A DNA stretch of 64,000 nt from Chryseobacterium sp. Bi04 (GCF_918698085.1 NZ_CAKKLP010000004.1:298566-362565); one strand, 5' to 3'; counted from the first letter of the stretch, positions 16,101 to 25,147 are shown. The notes: generated by a model from the sequence alone, not told the origin. Numbers and translations: made by a program.

Positions 16101-19095
16101 TGCTGATGTTCCAAAAGACAAAGGAGTTTCACAGTTGAATATTCAGTTCCAGGTCGTTGCGTTTAATGATGTGAATACCCAGGCCGTAGCTTTAAAAATA
16201 AAAGATTCCGAACAGCCTTTAAAAATTGAAACCATAACATTCAGAGATAAGCTGGAACCTGATTCGAAAGAAAAATGGACGGTAAAAGTAACAGGAAATC
16301 AGAAAGAAAAGGTAAATGCTGAGGTATTAGCCAATATGTACGATATGTCCCTGGATCAGTTTGCTGCCAATACTTTTAGCTGGAATAAATTATATGTACC
16401 ATTTAGTATTCTTACCTCTTATGATGTCAGAAATTATCTGCAACAGAAAAGTTATCAGAAAAGACTGGAATATTTCAATGGAAATTATATAGAGGTTCCA
16501 AGTTTTAACTGGCTTGATGGAAGATTAGGGACTGGGGATGATACTGACGGAGATGGTATTTCTGATGGAGAGGATACTTGTCCTACGGTTCCTGGGTTGC
16601 CTCAATATAATGGATGTCCTAAACCTTTGAATACTATTGCTCAAGAAGCTACAAGTTATAGATCTATGAGGAAAGCAACGATGGCTGTACCGTCTGCACC
16701 AATTGCAAAACATGAAGCCTTAGCAGCAGACGCGGCTTATGGTGGTGCACAAAAAGAGTCTGCCGAAAGCTTAGATAAAGTTCCTGTTCGTCAGAACCTG
16801 AACGAAACAGCATTCTTCTATCCCGATCTTAAAACTGATGCCGAAGGAAATGTAAACTTTGAGTTTACTTCTCCGGAAGCCCTTACAAAATGGAAGCTGA
16901 TGTTCCTGGCACATACCAAAGATGCAAGAACAGCTACCCTGGAAAAAGAAGTGGTAACACAGAAAGAATTCTCTGTTACTCCAAATTATCCTAGATTCTT
17001 AAGAGAAGGGGATGAGTTGAATTTACAGTCAAAATTATCTAACCTAACGGATAAAAAGCTAAATGGTTCTGCAGAATTGCAGATTATAGATGCGTTTACC
17101 AATGAAAATATCTCTTCAAAATTTGGAGTGGTATCAGGAACACAGAATTTTGATCTTCCTGAAAACGGGAACGGCGCATTAACATGGAAATTAAAAGTTC
17201 CGGATAATGTATCTTCTATTATTTTAAAAGTAGTGGCAAAAGCAGGAGCTTATTCTGACGGAGAACAGCAGGCTGTAGCAGTATTGCCAAACAGAATGCT
17301 GGTGACGGATGCTGTTCCGGTTTTTGTAAAAGAAGGCGAAACAAAAACATTTGTACTGGATAACCTTAAAAATAATACGTCTGCAACGGCGTCTAATGTT
17401 TCCAATACCCTGGAACTGACTACCAATCCGATCTGGGAAATTATGTTTGCCCTTCCAAGTCTTAAAAATGACTCAAATAGCTCTGCTGATGTAATCTTCA
17501 ATAAGTGGTTTGCAGATGTAGTGGCCTCTGAAATTTTCAAGGCTAATCCGAAAATGAAAACCATTTTTGAAGAATATCAGAACAAAGGATTATTAAACTC
17601 CAATCTTGAAAAAAATCAGGAGCTGAAGCAGTTGTTATTAGAAGAGACTCCTTGGGTATTGGAAAGTAAAAATGAAGGGGAGCAAATGCAGAAACTGGCA
17701 TTATTGTTTGATGCCAACACCATGAGAAATTCAATCAACCAGGACTGGGATGATTTTAAAAAGCTTCAAAATCCTGACGGAGGCTTTTCATGGTATGCGG
17801 GATATCCAAGCTCTTACGGAACTTCATTATACATTCTTAAAAACCTGGGAAAAATCAACTCATGGGTAAAAGATAATCTGAAAGACTACCAAAGTTCAGA
17901 GCAGAAGAGTTTAGTGGCCAACCTGATTCAGTATGTGGATAATGAGATCAGCAAATATTATGATCCGAAGAATGGAGATATCTGGAATAACTGGGCTATA
18001 GATTATCTGGATACCCGAAACTATTGGGAAAAACAATATCCTTTGAAGGGTAAAGGAGCCACATTGAAATCGCTGGTAAAACAGAAAGCAAAAACGGCAA
18101 AAATTACTGACTTTACATTCTTCGGCCTTCACCGTGCTGCATTACTGATGAATGATTACGGCTTGAAAGATGTATCGGATAAATTAATGACTTACCTTAA
18201 AGAAACGTCTACAGATACACAAACACAGGGTGTATACTGGAAGCAGAATCTAAACGACTGGGGCTGGTTCAGTTCAAAAGTCGTGAACCATGCAGGTGCA
18301 CTGGAGGCTTTCAATAAACTAAAACCTAACGATCAGAAATTGATTGAAGAAATGAAGATCTGGCTGGTGACACAGAAAGAAGTGAATTCATGGGGAAGCT
18401 CAAGAGGAACTTCAGAAGTGATCTTTACCCTATTAAATTCAGGAAAATCATGGACCGGTGCCGAAAGTGATAAAGCAACCATTATTTGGGGTGGAAAAGA
18501 GCTGGTTCCGCAGACTCAGGCTACAGGCTATGTGAAATCAACGATAAAAACAGATGGAATAGATAAAAACCTGGCTAGTGTGACGGTTACCAAACCTGGT
18601 CCCGGAATTGTTCAGGGAGGATTATTCTGGCAGTATTATGAAGATCTTGATAAGATTAAATCTTCAGAAAACTATATTTCCGTAACCAAAGAGCTGTATA
18701 AAAAAGTAAAAACAGTAAACGGAGAAGAGCTTCAGAAAATCTCCCCTGAAACCCCATTAAAAGTAGGAGATAAAGTGACGGTAAGAATGATTCTGAATAC
18801 AGACAGAGCTATGGAATTTATTCATATTAAAGATATGCGTGCTGCAGGTTTTGAACCCATAGATGCATTGTCAGGCTATCAGTGGAAAAATAATCTGGGC
18901 TATTACCAGTCAGCAAAAGATGCTTCTACCAACTTCTATATCCAGTACATGCCGAAAGGAAAATATGTTTTTGAATATGATGTAGTTGCCAATGCATCCG
19001 GGAAGTTCTCTAACGGGATCACGACCATGCAGAATTACTATGCTCCGCAGATGAATGCCCATACAAAAGGAACTGCTGTTCAGATTTTGGAATGA
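13156..19095 (+). CDS. Giant alpha-2-macroglobulin family protein, thioester-less
   Basis: A 1979-residue exported protease trap. Signal peptide ends near FSPAFAQK. Order: helical N-terminal region (to about 320), MG domains including the MG2-type TDRAIYRPGQTVYFKV (about 553-568), a bait-like region around 1100-1240 carrying a thrombospondin type-3 calcium motif (DTDGDGISDGEDTCP), the A2M domain (FFYPDLKTDAEGNVNFEF), and a TED-like alpha/alpha barrel from about 1420 (NPDGGFSWYAGYP). Where the thioester CxEQ is expected after ALPSL the sequence reads NDSNSSADVIF, so no thioester can form. Ecotin follows, supporting an anti-protease role. Confidence 0.88.
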   Translation: MKRFSKIFMLLLLMLCFSPAFAQKYYDAQWKKIVENSTKGAYKSNLPIILDIQNQAMKENNALQLIRSLKAEFSIVNQTVDDDQNDAASKFFGKLQKAEEKLKGEEKLVYKVLLNGFFLDYYNQNSWKIDGRTNINSQDLSQIETWSKLDFKNYLTKAYQDLDQQKAEMKKISLTKYKEVFSGVKNIAYFPTLFDWYALKKISFLSENNIFTKNELAENRTSINAVFDELIAQNEGNPKLYFMKEKLVENCNFNQCKDKLEQLQALVKSNVEGDYKVLIMEDIMNELIAKKKTKEAIAVAAQAKSEYPKSPFLENIKNKENQIVNPLLNIKYEQQTQNNLPIHFMAEYKNVEEFSLNIYEVKDNFTSLLQYIQNSYGNTFEKVKKNLVRKETYQLSDPKDYQLHKTSLEIKPLPSGVYVVEYSVAGADLKNIDAKQNFYFLVSGNKIIYQNKTDRNPLSNELKLVNSGNGKPAVNENLVFYEFIANKTLNKVEGKTNEKGVFKFPSTASNEYYRTFLIQQPKTNDFQMMQVYGNRGNVEDYNPNKQSRTTAQIFTDRAIYRPGQTVYFKVVNTKLEKEVESVLSGWKQKITLVDTNSQDVSSQDFTTNEFGSYHGSFILPKGKLNGTFYLRTDGETQGYKDIRVEEYKRPKFEVSFDPVKDEYKYGQTIDLKGKTLMFSGVALSNTTVHYEIKKHNIRWRYFSWYPQNDTNENSILGETKTNEKGEFVIHLDLKKDEKLEGIQIDNYEINASVTDINGETQSANTQLKVASVSHYIKADNIQNTFTGENVNLKVETKNYNEQNLKKSYQVKLSKLSAPDRIFRDNFKSEIQNLPKYSKEEFISKFPHDLFDKNDEIKNWKTEKVLIEKQQPASTDNAQLSTQLDLGKLEAGDYQLELFNIEGKDTIKSSQYFSVWDKTSLKPVQKTFLTVIAPKDEVSRGEKVKIYVYSAIPDAWVNVFVQDGSGKTVSETHQLKKGLLEYTADVPKDKGVSQLNIQFQVVAFNDVNTQAVALKIKDSEQPLKIETITFRDKLEPDSKEKWTVKVTGNQKEKVNAEVLANMYDMSLDQFAANTFSWNKLYVPFSILTSYDVRNYLQQKSYQKRLEYFNGNYIEVPSFNWLDGRLGTGDDTDGDGISDGEDTCPTVPGLPQYNGCPKPLNTIAQEATSYRSMRKATMAVPSAPIAKHEALAADAAYGGAQKESAESLDKVPVRQNLNETAFFYPDLKTDAEGNVNFEFTSPEALTKWKLMFLAHTKDARTATLEKEVVTQKEFSVTPNYPRFLREGDELNLQSKLSNLTDKKLNGSAELQIIDAFTNENISSKFGVVSGTQNFDLPENGNGALTWKLKVPDNVSSIILKVVAKAGAYSDGEQQAVAVLPNRMLVTDAVPVFVKEGETKTFVLDNLKNNTSATASNVSNTLELTTNPIWEIMFALPSLKNDSNSSADVIFNKWFADVVASEIFKANPKMKTIFEEYQNKGLLNSNLEKNQELKQLLLEETPWVLESKNEGEQMQKLALLFDANTMRNSINQDWDDFKKLQNPDGGFSWYAGYPSSYGTSLYILKNLGKINSWVKDNLKDYQSSEQKSLVANLIQYVDNEISKYYDPKNGDIWNNWAIDYLDTRNYWEKQYPLKGKGATLKSLVKQKAKTAKITDFTFFGLHRAALLMNDYGLKDVSDKLMTYLKETSTDTQTQGVYWKQNLNDWGWFSSKVVNHAGALEAFNKLKPNDQKLIEEMKIWLVTQKEVNSWGSSRGTSEVIFTLLNSGKSWTGAESDKATIIWGGKELVPQTQATGYVKSTIKTDGIDKNLASVTVTKPGPGIVQGGLFWQYYEDLDKIKSSENYISVTKELYKKVKTVNGEELQKISPETPLKVGDKVTVRMILNTDRAMEFIHIKDMRAAGFEPIDALSGYQWKNNLGYYQSAKDASTNFYIQYMPKGKYVFEYDVVANASGKFSNGITTMQNYYAPQMNAHTKGTAVQILE

Positions 19096-19139
19096 TTTTT
19101 GGCTATAGGGAGGTAATTAGAATTTTAAAACCAAATAAA

Positions 19140-19628
19140 ATGAAATTTTCAAAAACTTTAATTACAGGATTGATATTGATGGCTGGGGTAAATGCTTTCG
19201 CACAAAAGAAAGCTGAAAAGTTTGAAAAACTACAGATTGAAATGTTCCCAAAAGCTAAAGAAGGATATAAACAAGTATATATTCAGTTGCCGGTAGCAAA
19301 AAATGAAAACGATTTAAAAGTTGAGGTTTTTGTAGGGGCTGAAAAAATGTTGGACTGTAATAAGTACTTCATGATGGGAGAAATGAAAAACCAGGATCTT
19401 CAGGGATGGGGATACAACTATTATGAAGTGGAATCCAAAGGAGAGACCGCAGGAACATTAATGGGTTGCCCGGGACAGAAGCTCACAAAAAAGTTTGTGA
19501 CTCTTAAGCCGGAAACAATGGGCTACAACAGTAAATTACCAATTGTATTCTATGTGCCTAAAGATTTTGAAGTGCGCTACAGAGTTTTACGTCCGGATGC
19601 TGATATGAAAAAAGCAGTTCAGAAATAA
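19140..19628 (+). CDS. eco: Ecotin, serine protease inhibitor
   Basis: Periplasmic inhibitor of trypsin-fold proteases, 162 residues. Signal peptide (LITGLILMAGVNAFAQ) then the ecotin fold: MFPKAKEGYKQ near the start, the two conserved Cys in MLDCNKY and GCPGQK, and YNSKLPIVFYVP plus VRYRVLRPD at the end. By alignment to E. coli ecotin (STMMACP) the reactive loop here reads TLMGCP, so P1 is Leu. The ATG at 19140 is chosen; the in-frame start at 19092 would bury the signal peptide. It follows the macroglobulin by 44 bp and is probably cotranscribed. Confidence 0.93.
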   Translation: MKFSKTLITGLILMAGVNAFAQKKAEKFEKLQIEMFPKAKEGYKQVYIQLPVAKNENDLKVEVFVGAEKMLDCNKYFMMGEMKNQDLQGWGYNYYEVESKGETAGTLMGCPGQKLTKKFVTLKPETMGYNSKLPIVFYVPKDFEVRYRVLRPDADMKKAVQK

Positions 19629-19648
19629 TCAGCTCGCTTATATAAACA

Positions 19649-19682
19649 AAAACTCCTCACAGCAATGTGGGGAGTTTTTTGT
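19649..19682 (+). terminator. Terminator after ecotin
   Basis: AAACTCCTCACA and TGTGGGGAGTTT pair (with one G-U) around a GCAA-type loop and are followed by a run of T. It ends the macroglobulin-ecotin unit. Confidence 0.88.
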
Positions 19683-19750
19683 TGTACCTTATTTCAGGAA
19701 TACTCTCACTATTTTAATCTGGTTTTATAAAAGCTTTACTGCTTTATAAT

Positions 19751-20752
19751 TTAGATGGATTTAGTACTGATATACTCTTGGGGGGTCATTTGGAATTTAG
19801 ATTTAAAAACCCTGTTAAAAGTTGATCTGTTATAGAAACCAATGGTGAGATATACATCTTCCAATGAAAATTCTTCATTTTTATTATTAATAAGCGTTAT
19901 AAAAGCATTCAGCCTGAAATCATTCAGGTAAGATTTGAAGTTGTTTCTGGTGCAGCTGTTGATTGCTGAAGAAACATACTGGGTATTAGAGCTTATATCC
20001 TTAGCGAGTTGTTTCAGATTGTAGTCCGGATTTCTCCAGGGCTTTTGGATTTTCATATGATCTTCAATTTTTGAAAATAAATCTTCATAAAACGGGATAG
20101 GGAAATCTGTCTCTTCCAAAGAAAATTCCTGAACAAGTTTGATTTTTTCTTTCTTTTCCAGCACAGGAAAGGGATCAATTGTAATAGTATTTTCCTCTAA
20201 AAAAACTAAAACTGCTTTTAACTTTTGAATCTGTATAAGATAATAGAAGCAAACGGAAAACAAGATAAATGCACAGGCTAGTGTATAGGTATTTGCAAAA
20301 TTGTAATACAAAGGATCACTTTTCTCTACGTTATGTACAAAGTAATAGTTGTATAACAAGCTTAAGGGGATAGTCAGAAAGAAAATTGTTGAAATATAAA
20401 TAGATTTCCGGATGTTATAATAAAACGTCAGGGCTACAGGAAACATAAAAATGTAGGAAATGACGCTCGGAAAGTCTTTATAGTATAATATACTGAAAAT
20501 GATATTTAAAAGCATTAAATAGCTTACCGCGAACTTACCTACTTTTTGAAAATTATAATTTTCCGAAACAAACGTGAATACATAACAGGGAGTAACGGTT
20601 AATATTAAAACCACATCATAAAATAAGTAACGGCTGCCCACAAAATAAAGATCAGAAAATACAATGATAACCTGTTTCAGTAAGAGTAAAAATATGAGCT
20701 TTTTAGCAAATGAATATTCTAACTCACGTAATTTGTCTTTAATGTTTTCCAT
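19751..20752 (-). CDS. Membrane-anchored AraC-family transcriptional regulator
   Basis: A 333-residue regulator with about five to six membrane helices in residues 15-185 and a C-terminal AraC-type double helix-turn-helix (about 235-333). The HTH is recognised from NLKQLAKDISSNTQYVSSAIN (split here for length: NLKQLAKDIS then YVSSAINSC), FRLNAFI, and TIGFYNRSTFNRVFKSKF ending in TPQEYIS. Such membrane-fused AraC proteins are common in Flavobacteriia and may sense envelope signals. No target is evident; nearest candidates are ecotin/macroglobulin (convergent) and the divergent secreted protein. Confidence 0.85.
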   Translation of the reverse strand: MENIKDKLRELEYSFAKKLIFLLLLKQVIIVFSDLYFVGSRYLFYDVVLILTVTPCYVFTFVSENYNFQKVGKFAVSYLMLLNIIFSILYYKDFPSVISYIFMFPVALTFYYNIRKSIYISTIFFLTIPLSLLYNYYFVHNVEKSDPLYYNFANTYTLACAFILFSVCFYYLIQIQKLKAVLVFLEENTITIDPFPVLEKKEKIKLVQEFSLEETDFPIPFYEDLFSKIEDHMKIQKPWRNPDYNLKQLAKDISSNTQYVSSAINSCTRNNFKSYLNDFRLNAFITLINNKNEEFSLEDVYLTIGFYNRSTFNRVFKSKFQMTPQEYISTKSI

Positions 20753-21485
20753 AATACAATATCATTATAGTTAGAAGTTGTTTTTTATAAACTCATATGC
20801 GATTATGGAGGATATTATCGTGTATGAAAATATAAAATTAAAATTTAATTCTTTCATTTTCAGTGTTTTATTATTTTTTTTGTTATGGATTTATCTTTTT
20901 TTGTTTTGTTGATTATTTTAGATACGGTACCACTAAGTTTGTCATGTAAAATTATAAAAAAACATGATAGTTGAATGACTTATTTGTATGGAAAATGAAT
21001 TTTTTACACTTTTTCACACATTTTATTCAATATAACCTATCTAATAATACAAATTACATAGAAAGTGATTTTTTGATGTAAATGATTCGTTTTGATGAAT
21101 GAAATATTAGGTGAAAAAGATTGGAAAGCAGAAAGCAAGTCATAATTATTATCTGGATTATAACAGTCATGAATTTTTTTTATTTGATTTGATGCTTTGT
21201 AGGGTGAGTGATTATTCAAAATTATTTTGTAGCAATTTTCTCACTCTTTTTAAATCATAATCTTCTAAAAGAAATTTTTATATCAATAATGGATACAGAT
21301 AAAAGGTGTATTCATTATGTACAGAAAAAGAGGGGTGATTAAAAATTTAAAAATAATGATTCTAAAAACACACACCGATGAGCCCCTCTTATTTTTATTA
21401 TAATTCAGGATAAAGAGATATTATTTATTACAATTATTAGAACAAACACATAACGAAAAAAGGACTTTTAAAACACAATTATCAA
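20753..21485. other. Gene-free, very AT-rich intergenic region
   Basis: About 730 bases between divergent genes. No ORF of convincing composition. An 8-bp inverted repeat AAGAGGGG / CCCCTCTT (21329-21336 and 21383-21390) with a 46-base AT loop and a following ATTTTTATT may be a terminator or attenuator in the leader of the downstream gene. The 60-codon minus frame at 21037-21219 is low-complexity and not supported. Confidence 0.6.
21329..21399 (+). repeat. Long-loop inverted repeat upstream of the 21486 gene
   Basis: AAGAGGGG (21329-21336) and CCCCTCTT (21383-21390), followed by ATTTTTATT. The loop is 46 bases and AT-rich. It could be an attenuator of the next gene, which starts 95 bases later; the loop is longer than for a standard terminator. 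Confidence 0.4.
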
Positions 21486-22304
21486 ATGAAAGGGAGAAAA
21501 ATATTAGCAATGTGCGCAATTTGCTGTCTAAGCCTAGTTAATGGCCAAGTGGGAATAAATACCAGTACACCGGATCTTTCTGCAATATTGCATCTGGAAT
21601 CACCTAATAAAGGATTTTTACCTACCAGACTTACACTTATATCGTCTACAGATGGGACAACCATTCCTAATCCGGCAACAGGCCTGGTAGTCTACCATAA
21701 AGGAAGTGCTTCTATGGGAGCTGGAATTTATGTTAATATTGGTACGCCCACCGCACCAAAATGGACAAAATCAGTTGGAGGGCAGGAAAATTCAGAAACT
21801 CATGGAAGCACTGTGTATAAGGCTAAATATCGGGGTAGGAATGCTGCCAATTCAGCTGGTGTTTATTCAAAACCGGATCTCATTATTCCTGAATTAAATT
21901 TAATGGTTCGTTTTGCAATTGTAGGAGGATCTACCACCTCAGGAACTAATGCCCTGACTGGGAATAACAGACTTCAGGTAAGGTTAATTAATCAGCCATC
22001 GACGGATGTAACGATTACCAGTTACTCACATTGGCATGGACCAGTTACCCACAATAGCAGGGGAGTGAACTTATCATTTACTTCTGCTAATTTTGATCAG
22101 TGGCAGAATACGGATACCGAAGCCTGGAACAACCAGTGGGGGTACTATTACCTGCTTTATTCAAGTGAAATAAGAGCGGTAAAAAGCCCTAAAGATTTTG
22201 CCATGAACTTATATGGAATTTGTGGTTATGGAAATTCTATTGCAGCAGGTCCTCAAAAGGATGGAAGTGATGAAATGTACTCACTGGCCGCTGAGGTATT
22301 TTAA
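21486..22304 (+). CDS. Secreted flavobacterial surface-type protein, function unknown
   Basis: A 272-residue exported protein. Signal peptide (ILAMCAICCLSLVNGQ) is followed by VGINTSTPDLSAILHLES and GFLPTRL, a motif pair that recurs at the start of many Flavobacteriia secreted proteins with tail-fibre-like or adhesin-like architecture. The remaining 200 residues are Gly/Asn/Ser/Trp-rich and beta-strand-like (HWHGPV, WNNQWGYYYLLY). No catalytic motif and no T9SS tail are seen. It is monocistronic, bounded by the long intergenic region and a strong hairpin. Confidence 0.7.
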   Translation: MKGRKILAMCAICCLSLVNGQVGINTSTPDLSAILHLESPNKGFLPTRLTLISSTDGTTIPNPATGLVVYHKGSASMGAGIYVNIGTPTAPKWTKSVGGQENSETHGSTVYKAKYRGRNAANSAGVYSKPDLIIPELNLMVRFAIVGGSTTSGTNALTGNNRLQVRLINQPSTDVTITSYSHWHGPVTHNSRGVNLSFTSANFDQWQNTDTEAWNNQWGYYYLLYSSEIRAVKSPKDFAMNLYGICGYGNSIAAGPQKDGSDEMYSLAAEVF

Positions 22305-22693
22305 CATCAAACAGAAAATGGGGTAGTAGACTTGTTTGTTTACTTTTTTTATAATCAAGGAAGGAAATGCTTCGATATTTTATCGGAGCATTTCTGTTGT
22401 AAGAGAGGGCCTGCTTTTATTGATCATTATTTAAATATAAATTAAATTAGAAATTTATTAAACCTGATTTGTATTAGATTAAGATGCTCTTCTCCTCCCA
22501 TAAACAACAGAACTAATTTTTTTTTACCCCTTAAATAGAATTCAAATTAAAATTAAACGATTTTGAGAGGACTTTGATAAATAAATGATTGTGGTTAAAC
22601 TTGTTTTAAACTTAGTCCATATTCAGTGTTTTCTTTAACTTACTTGTGAGATTTTTAACATATTTTGCATTATATTTGTTATAAACATAAACC
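22305..22693. other. Intergenic region before the export operon
   Basis: Contains the hairpin at 22364 and, near its end, TATATTTG (about 22670-22677), a TAnnTTTG -7 element 17 bases before the tolC-type start. Otherwise AT-rich with nothing recognisable. Confidence 0.45.
22364..22400 (+). terminator. Hairpin terminator after the secreted protein
   Basis: GAAATGCTTCGATA pairs with TATCGGAGCATTTC (14 bp, one G-U) across a 3-base loop at 22364-22394. The T tract after it is weak (TGTTGT), so it may act more as a 3'-end stabiliser. Confidence 0.65.
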
Positions 22694-24112
22694 ATGAAAA
22701 ACAATTTATTGATTTTTACGTTTGGTTTTTTTGCTTTTCCTGCTTTTGGCTGGGCACAGTCTGCGCCGGATTTTAAAGAACTTTTAGACAGTGCAATGGT
22801 TCGGGATTCGAACCTGAAAATGCAGGTTACCCAAAATAAACTTACCGATCTTGACGAGCATAAGCTGAAAGATATCTTTCTTCCTACTCTGGAACTAAAT
22901 GGAGAGGTGGGGTATCTAAACGGAACAGCAAGACTGACGTCGCCGGAAATTAACCTGGCTCCCTTTATCAGTATTCCGGAAGGAACTTTCAATAATAATT
23001 TTAATGTATCCGGGTTCTCGGGAGTAGCCAAAGCTGAAGCTAAAATGCTGCTGTATTCCGGGGGGAAGGTAAAATACCTTAAGAAAGCCGTAGAAGAAAA
23101 GAAAAAGTCTGAAGATATTCTTCTGGAGAAAACAAGAGATGAAGTGGCAGCCAGTATTTCGAGAGCGTATGACCAGCTGGCATTGATCCATCAGTCTAAA
23201 AAAGTATTGGATGAAAGCAAAAAAAGACTCGATATCAATAAAAAAACAGCTGATAAAGCTTTAGGATATGGGCTGATCACTCCTTATGATCATAAGAAAA
23301 TAGAACTTGCCCAGGCAACTCTGAATGCAAAAATGGTAGAATATGAAGGGAAAAAAGAATTGCTTCTTACCCAGCTTTATATTTTCACAGGAATCAATAG
23401 AGAAAGGCTAAGAATGATAGAGCCTGTCCTGACTCCGGTAGATTTACTTTCTCCGGAAAAAGGAATAGAGCAGAGGGCGGAGGTCCGTGCTTTGGAACAT
23501 GGGATTACTGCTGCAGATTATAAGATAAAATCTGAAAGAACATGGATGATTCCTAAAGTACAGCTGATGGCTTCTGCTTATTATATCGGACTGTACGGAA
23601 ACCGGATTAAGTCTTCTGAAAATGTAGTGCCTGCTGTTCCGGTATTAGGATATGAAGGAAGAAAGCTGGACTGGAATCCTAACAATATCAATGTATTTCC
23701 TTTAATTACAGCCGGAGTAGGCTTTAAATGGGAGATTTTTGACGGAAAAGAAGGGAAACATGCTGAAGAAACTGCTAAAGTGGGGAAAGAAGTGCTGCAG
23801 AATCAAAAAGAAGATGCTTTAAAAAAATTAACACTGAATCTTGCCAACAATCAAACCAACTATGATATTGCTACCGCACAAATCACTTTGAAAGCAAAGG
23901 AAAAAGAATTGGCAAAAAATGCTTTAGTACAGGCTGAAAAGGAATTCCGTTATGGTATGAGCAAATCTTCACAGCTTATTGAAGCTGAAAATGATCTGGA
24001 ATCCGTGGAACTGGAATACCAGAATGCAATTTTCAACCAGAGAAGAGCGGGAATAGAGCTGATGAGGTCTACCCAGGAGCTGGATATCACCAAATTTTAT
24101 TTAATCCCTTAA
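22694..24112 (+). CDS. TolC family outer membrane efflux protein
   Basis: The outer-membrane channel of a tripartite export system. The 472-residue protein has a signal peptide (FFAFPAFGWAQS), then two repeats of long amphipathic helices typical of OEP domains: first around residues 130-230, with AVEEKKKSEDILLEK, second around 350-465, with QAEKEFRYGMSKSSQLIEAEN. The beta-barrel parts contain LELNGEVGYLNG and VQLMASAYYIG. It is first in an operon with an HlyD-type adaptor 8 bp downstream and an ABC-2 permease. Confidence 0.88.
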   Translation: MKNNLLIFTFGFFAFPAFGWAQSAPDFKELLDSAMVRDSNLKMQVTQNKLTDLDEHKLKDIFLPTLELNGEVGYLNGTARLTSPEINLAPFISIPEGTFNNNFNVSGFSGVAKAEAKMLLYSGGKVKYLKKAVEEKKKSEDILLEKTRDEVAASISRAYDQLALIHQSKKVLDESKKRLDINKKTADKALGYGLITPYDHKKIELAQATLNAKMVEYEGKKELLLTQLYIFTGINRERLRMIEPVLTPVDLLSPEKGIEQRAEVRALEHGITAADYKIKSERTWMIPKVQLMASAYYIGLYGNRIKSSENVVPAVPVLGYEGRKLDWNPNNINVFPLITAGVGFKWEIFDGKEGKHAEETAKVGKEVLQNQKEDALKKLTLNLANNQTNYDIATAQITLKAKEKELAKNALVQAEKEFRYGMSKSSQLIEAENDLESVELEYQNAIFNQRRAGIELMRSTQELDITKFYLIP

Positions 24113-24120
24113 AAATTAAA

Positions 24121-25080
24121 ATGATGCATAAAAATATAGCTGTACTCTTTGCTGCCCTGTTTCTGTTCGGAAGCTGTAGTAAAAATGAAAAAATAAAAGA
24201 ACCGGAAGGAAAGACTAAAAAAGATGTGATTTCTTTTGCCCCAAAAGTGACCGGAAGAATTGTGAAAATATATGTTTCCGAAGGACAGACTGTAAAAAAG
24301 GGAGATACCCTTGCGCAGCTTGATGTTCCGGAAGTTTCCGCAAAAATAGCTCAGGCTCAGGGAGCGGTAAGCGCTGCAACAGCCCAGGAACAGATGGCTA
24401 AAAACGGAGCCACAGCAGATCAGCTGAGACAGCTTCAGGCAAAATATAAGGGTCTTAAAGAGCAGTATGATTTTGCACAAAAGTCCTACCGCAGAGCCAA
24501 CAATATGTTCCGTGACAGCCTGATGTCTCCACAGGCTCATGATGAGGTATATGCAAAACTTCAGGGAGCAAAAGCCCAATATGATGCCGTAGTGGCAGAG
24601 CTGGACGATGTGACAAGAGGAACCCGTGTTGAAAAAGTGGAAATGGCCGCAGGGCAGGCATCCCAGGCTAAAGGAGCATTGCAGGAAGCTAATGTTGCCT
24701 ATTCAGAAAGGTATATCATTGCCACCAATAATATGGAGATTGAAACCATAAGCCTGAATACCGGAGAATTGGCGACAGCCGGTTTTGCACTATTCAACGG
24801 ATATATTCCGGAAAGTACTTTCTTCAGGTTTACGATCCCGGAAAGCGCCATTTCAAAATATAAAAAAGGACAGGATGTCAGTATGCAGGTCGTTTATAAC
24901 AAAGAAAACCTACAGGGAAATATTGTATACATCAAACAGCTGACAAAATATGCGGATATCACCACAGCTTATCCTGACTACCAGCTGCAGGATGCCATTT
25001 ATGAGATCAAAGTAAAGCCTAAAGATATGAATAAGGCTAAAAATATCCTGGTTAATGCTAATGTTATCCTTAATAAATAA
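24121..25080 (+). CDS. HlyD/AcrA-type periplasmic adaptor lipoprotein
   Basis: The membrane-fusion subunit of the same export system, 319 residues. Lipobox FLFGSCSK makes it a lipoprotein. The biotinyl-lipoyl-like half motif is GRIVKIYVSEGQTVKKGDTLAQLDVPE (quoted in parts: IVKIYVSEGQ and VKKGDTLAQLD), followed by a helical hairpin (about residues 80-190, Ala/Gln-rich) and a short beta-barrel. Starts at ATG 24121 or the next ATG. The permease begins 67 bp downstream. Confidence 0.87.
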   Translation: MMHKNIAVLFAALFLFGSCSKNEKIKEPEGKTKKDVISFAPKVTGRIVKIYVSEGQTVKKGDTLAQLDVPEVSAKIAQAQGAVSAATAQEQMAKNGATADQLRQLQAKYKGLKEQYDFAQKSYRRANNMFRDSLMSPQAHDEVYAKLQGAKAQYDAVVAELDDVTRGTRVEKVEMAAGQASQAKGALQEANVAYSERYIIATNNMEIETISLNTGELATAGFALFNGYIPESTFFRFTIPESAISKYKKGQDVSMQVVYNKENLQGNIVYIKQLTKYADITTAYPDYQLQDAIYEIKVKPKDMNKAKNILVNANVILNK

Positions 25081-25147
25081 TATGAAACGGAGCACGATGG
25101 ATAACTTTCTTAGAACGTAACCATCTGGTCATTTAAAATATAAATAA

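Noticed and set aside
19092..19139. Ecotin start overlapping the macroglobulin stop
   Set aside because: It would put 16 residues before the signal peptide.
21037..21219. Minus 60-codon ORF in the long intergenic region
   Set aside because: AT-driven open frame with no start context and no recognisable composition.
22612..23031. Minus-strand 139-codon ORF over the tolC start
   Set aside because: Shadow frame of the TolC gene, without family features.
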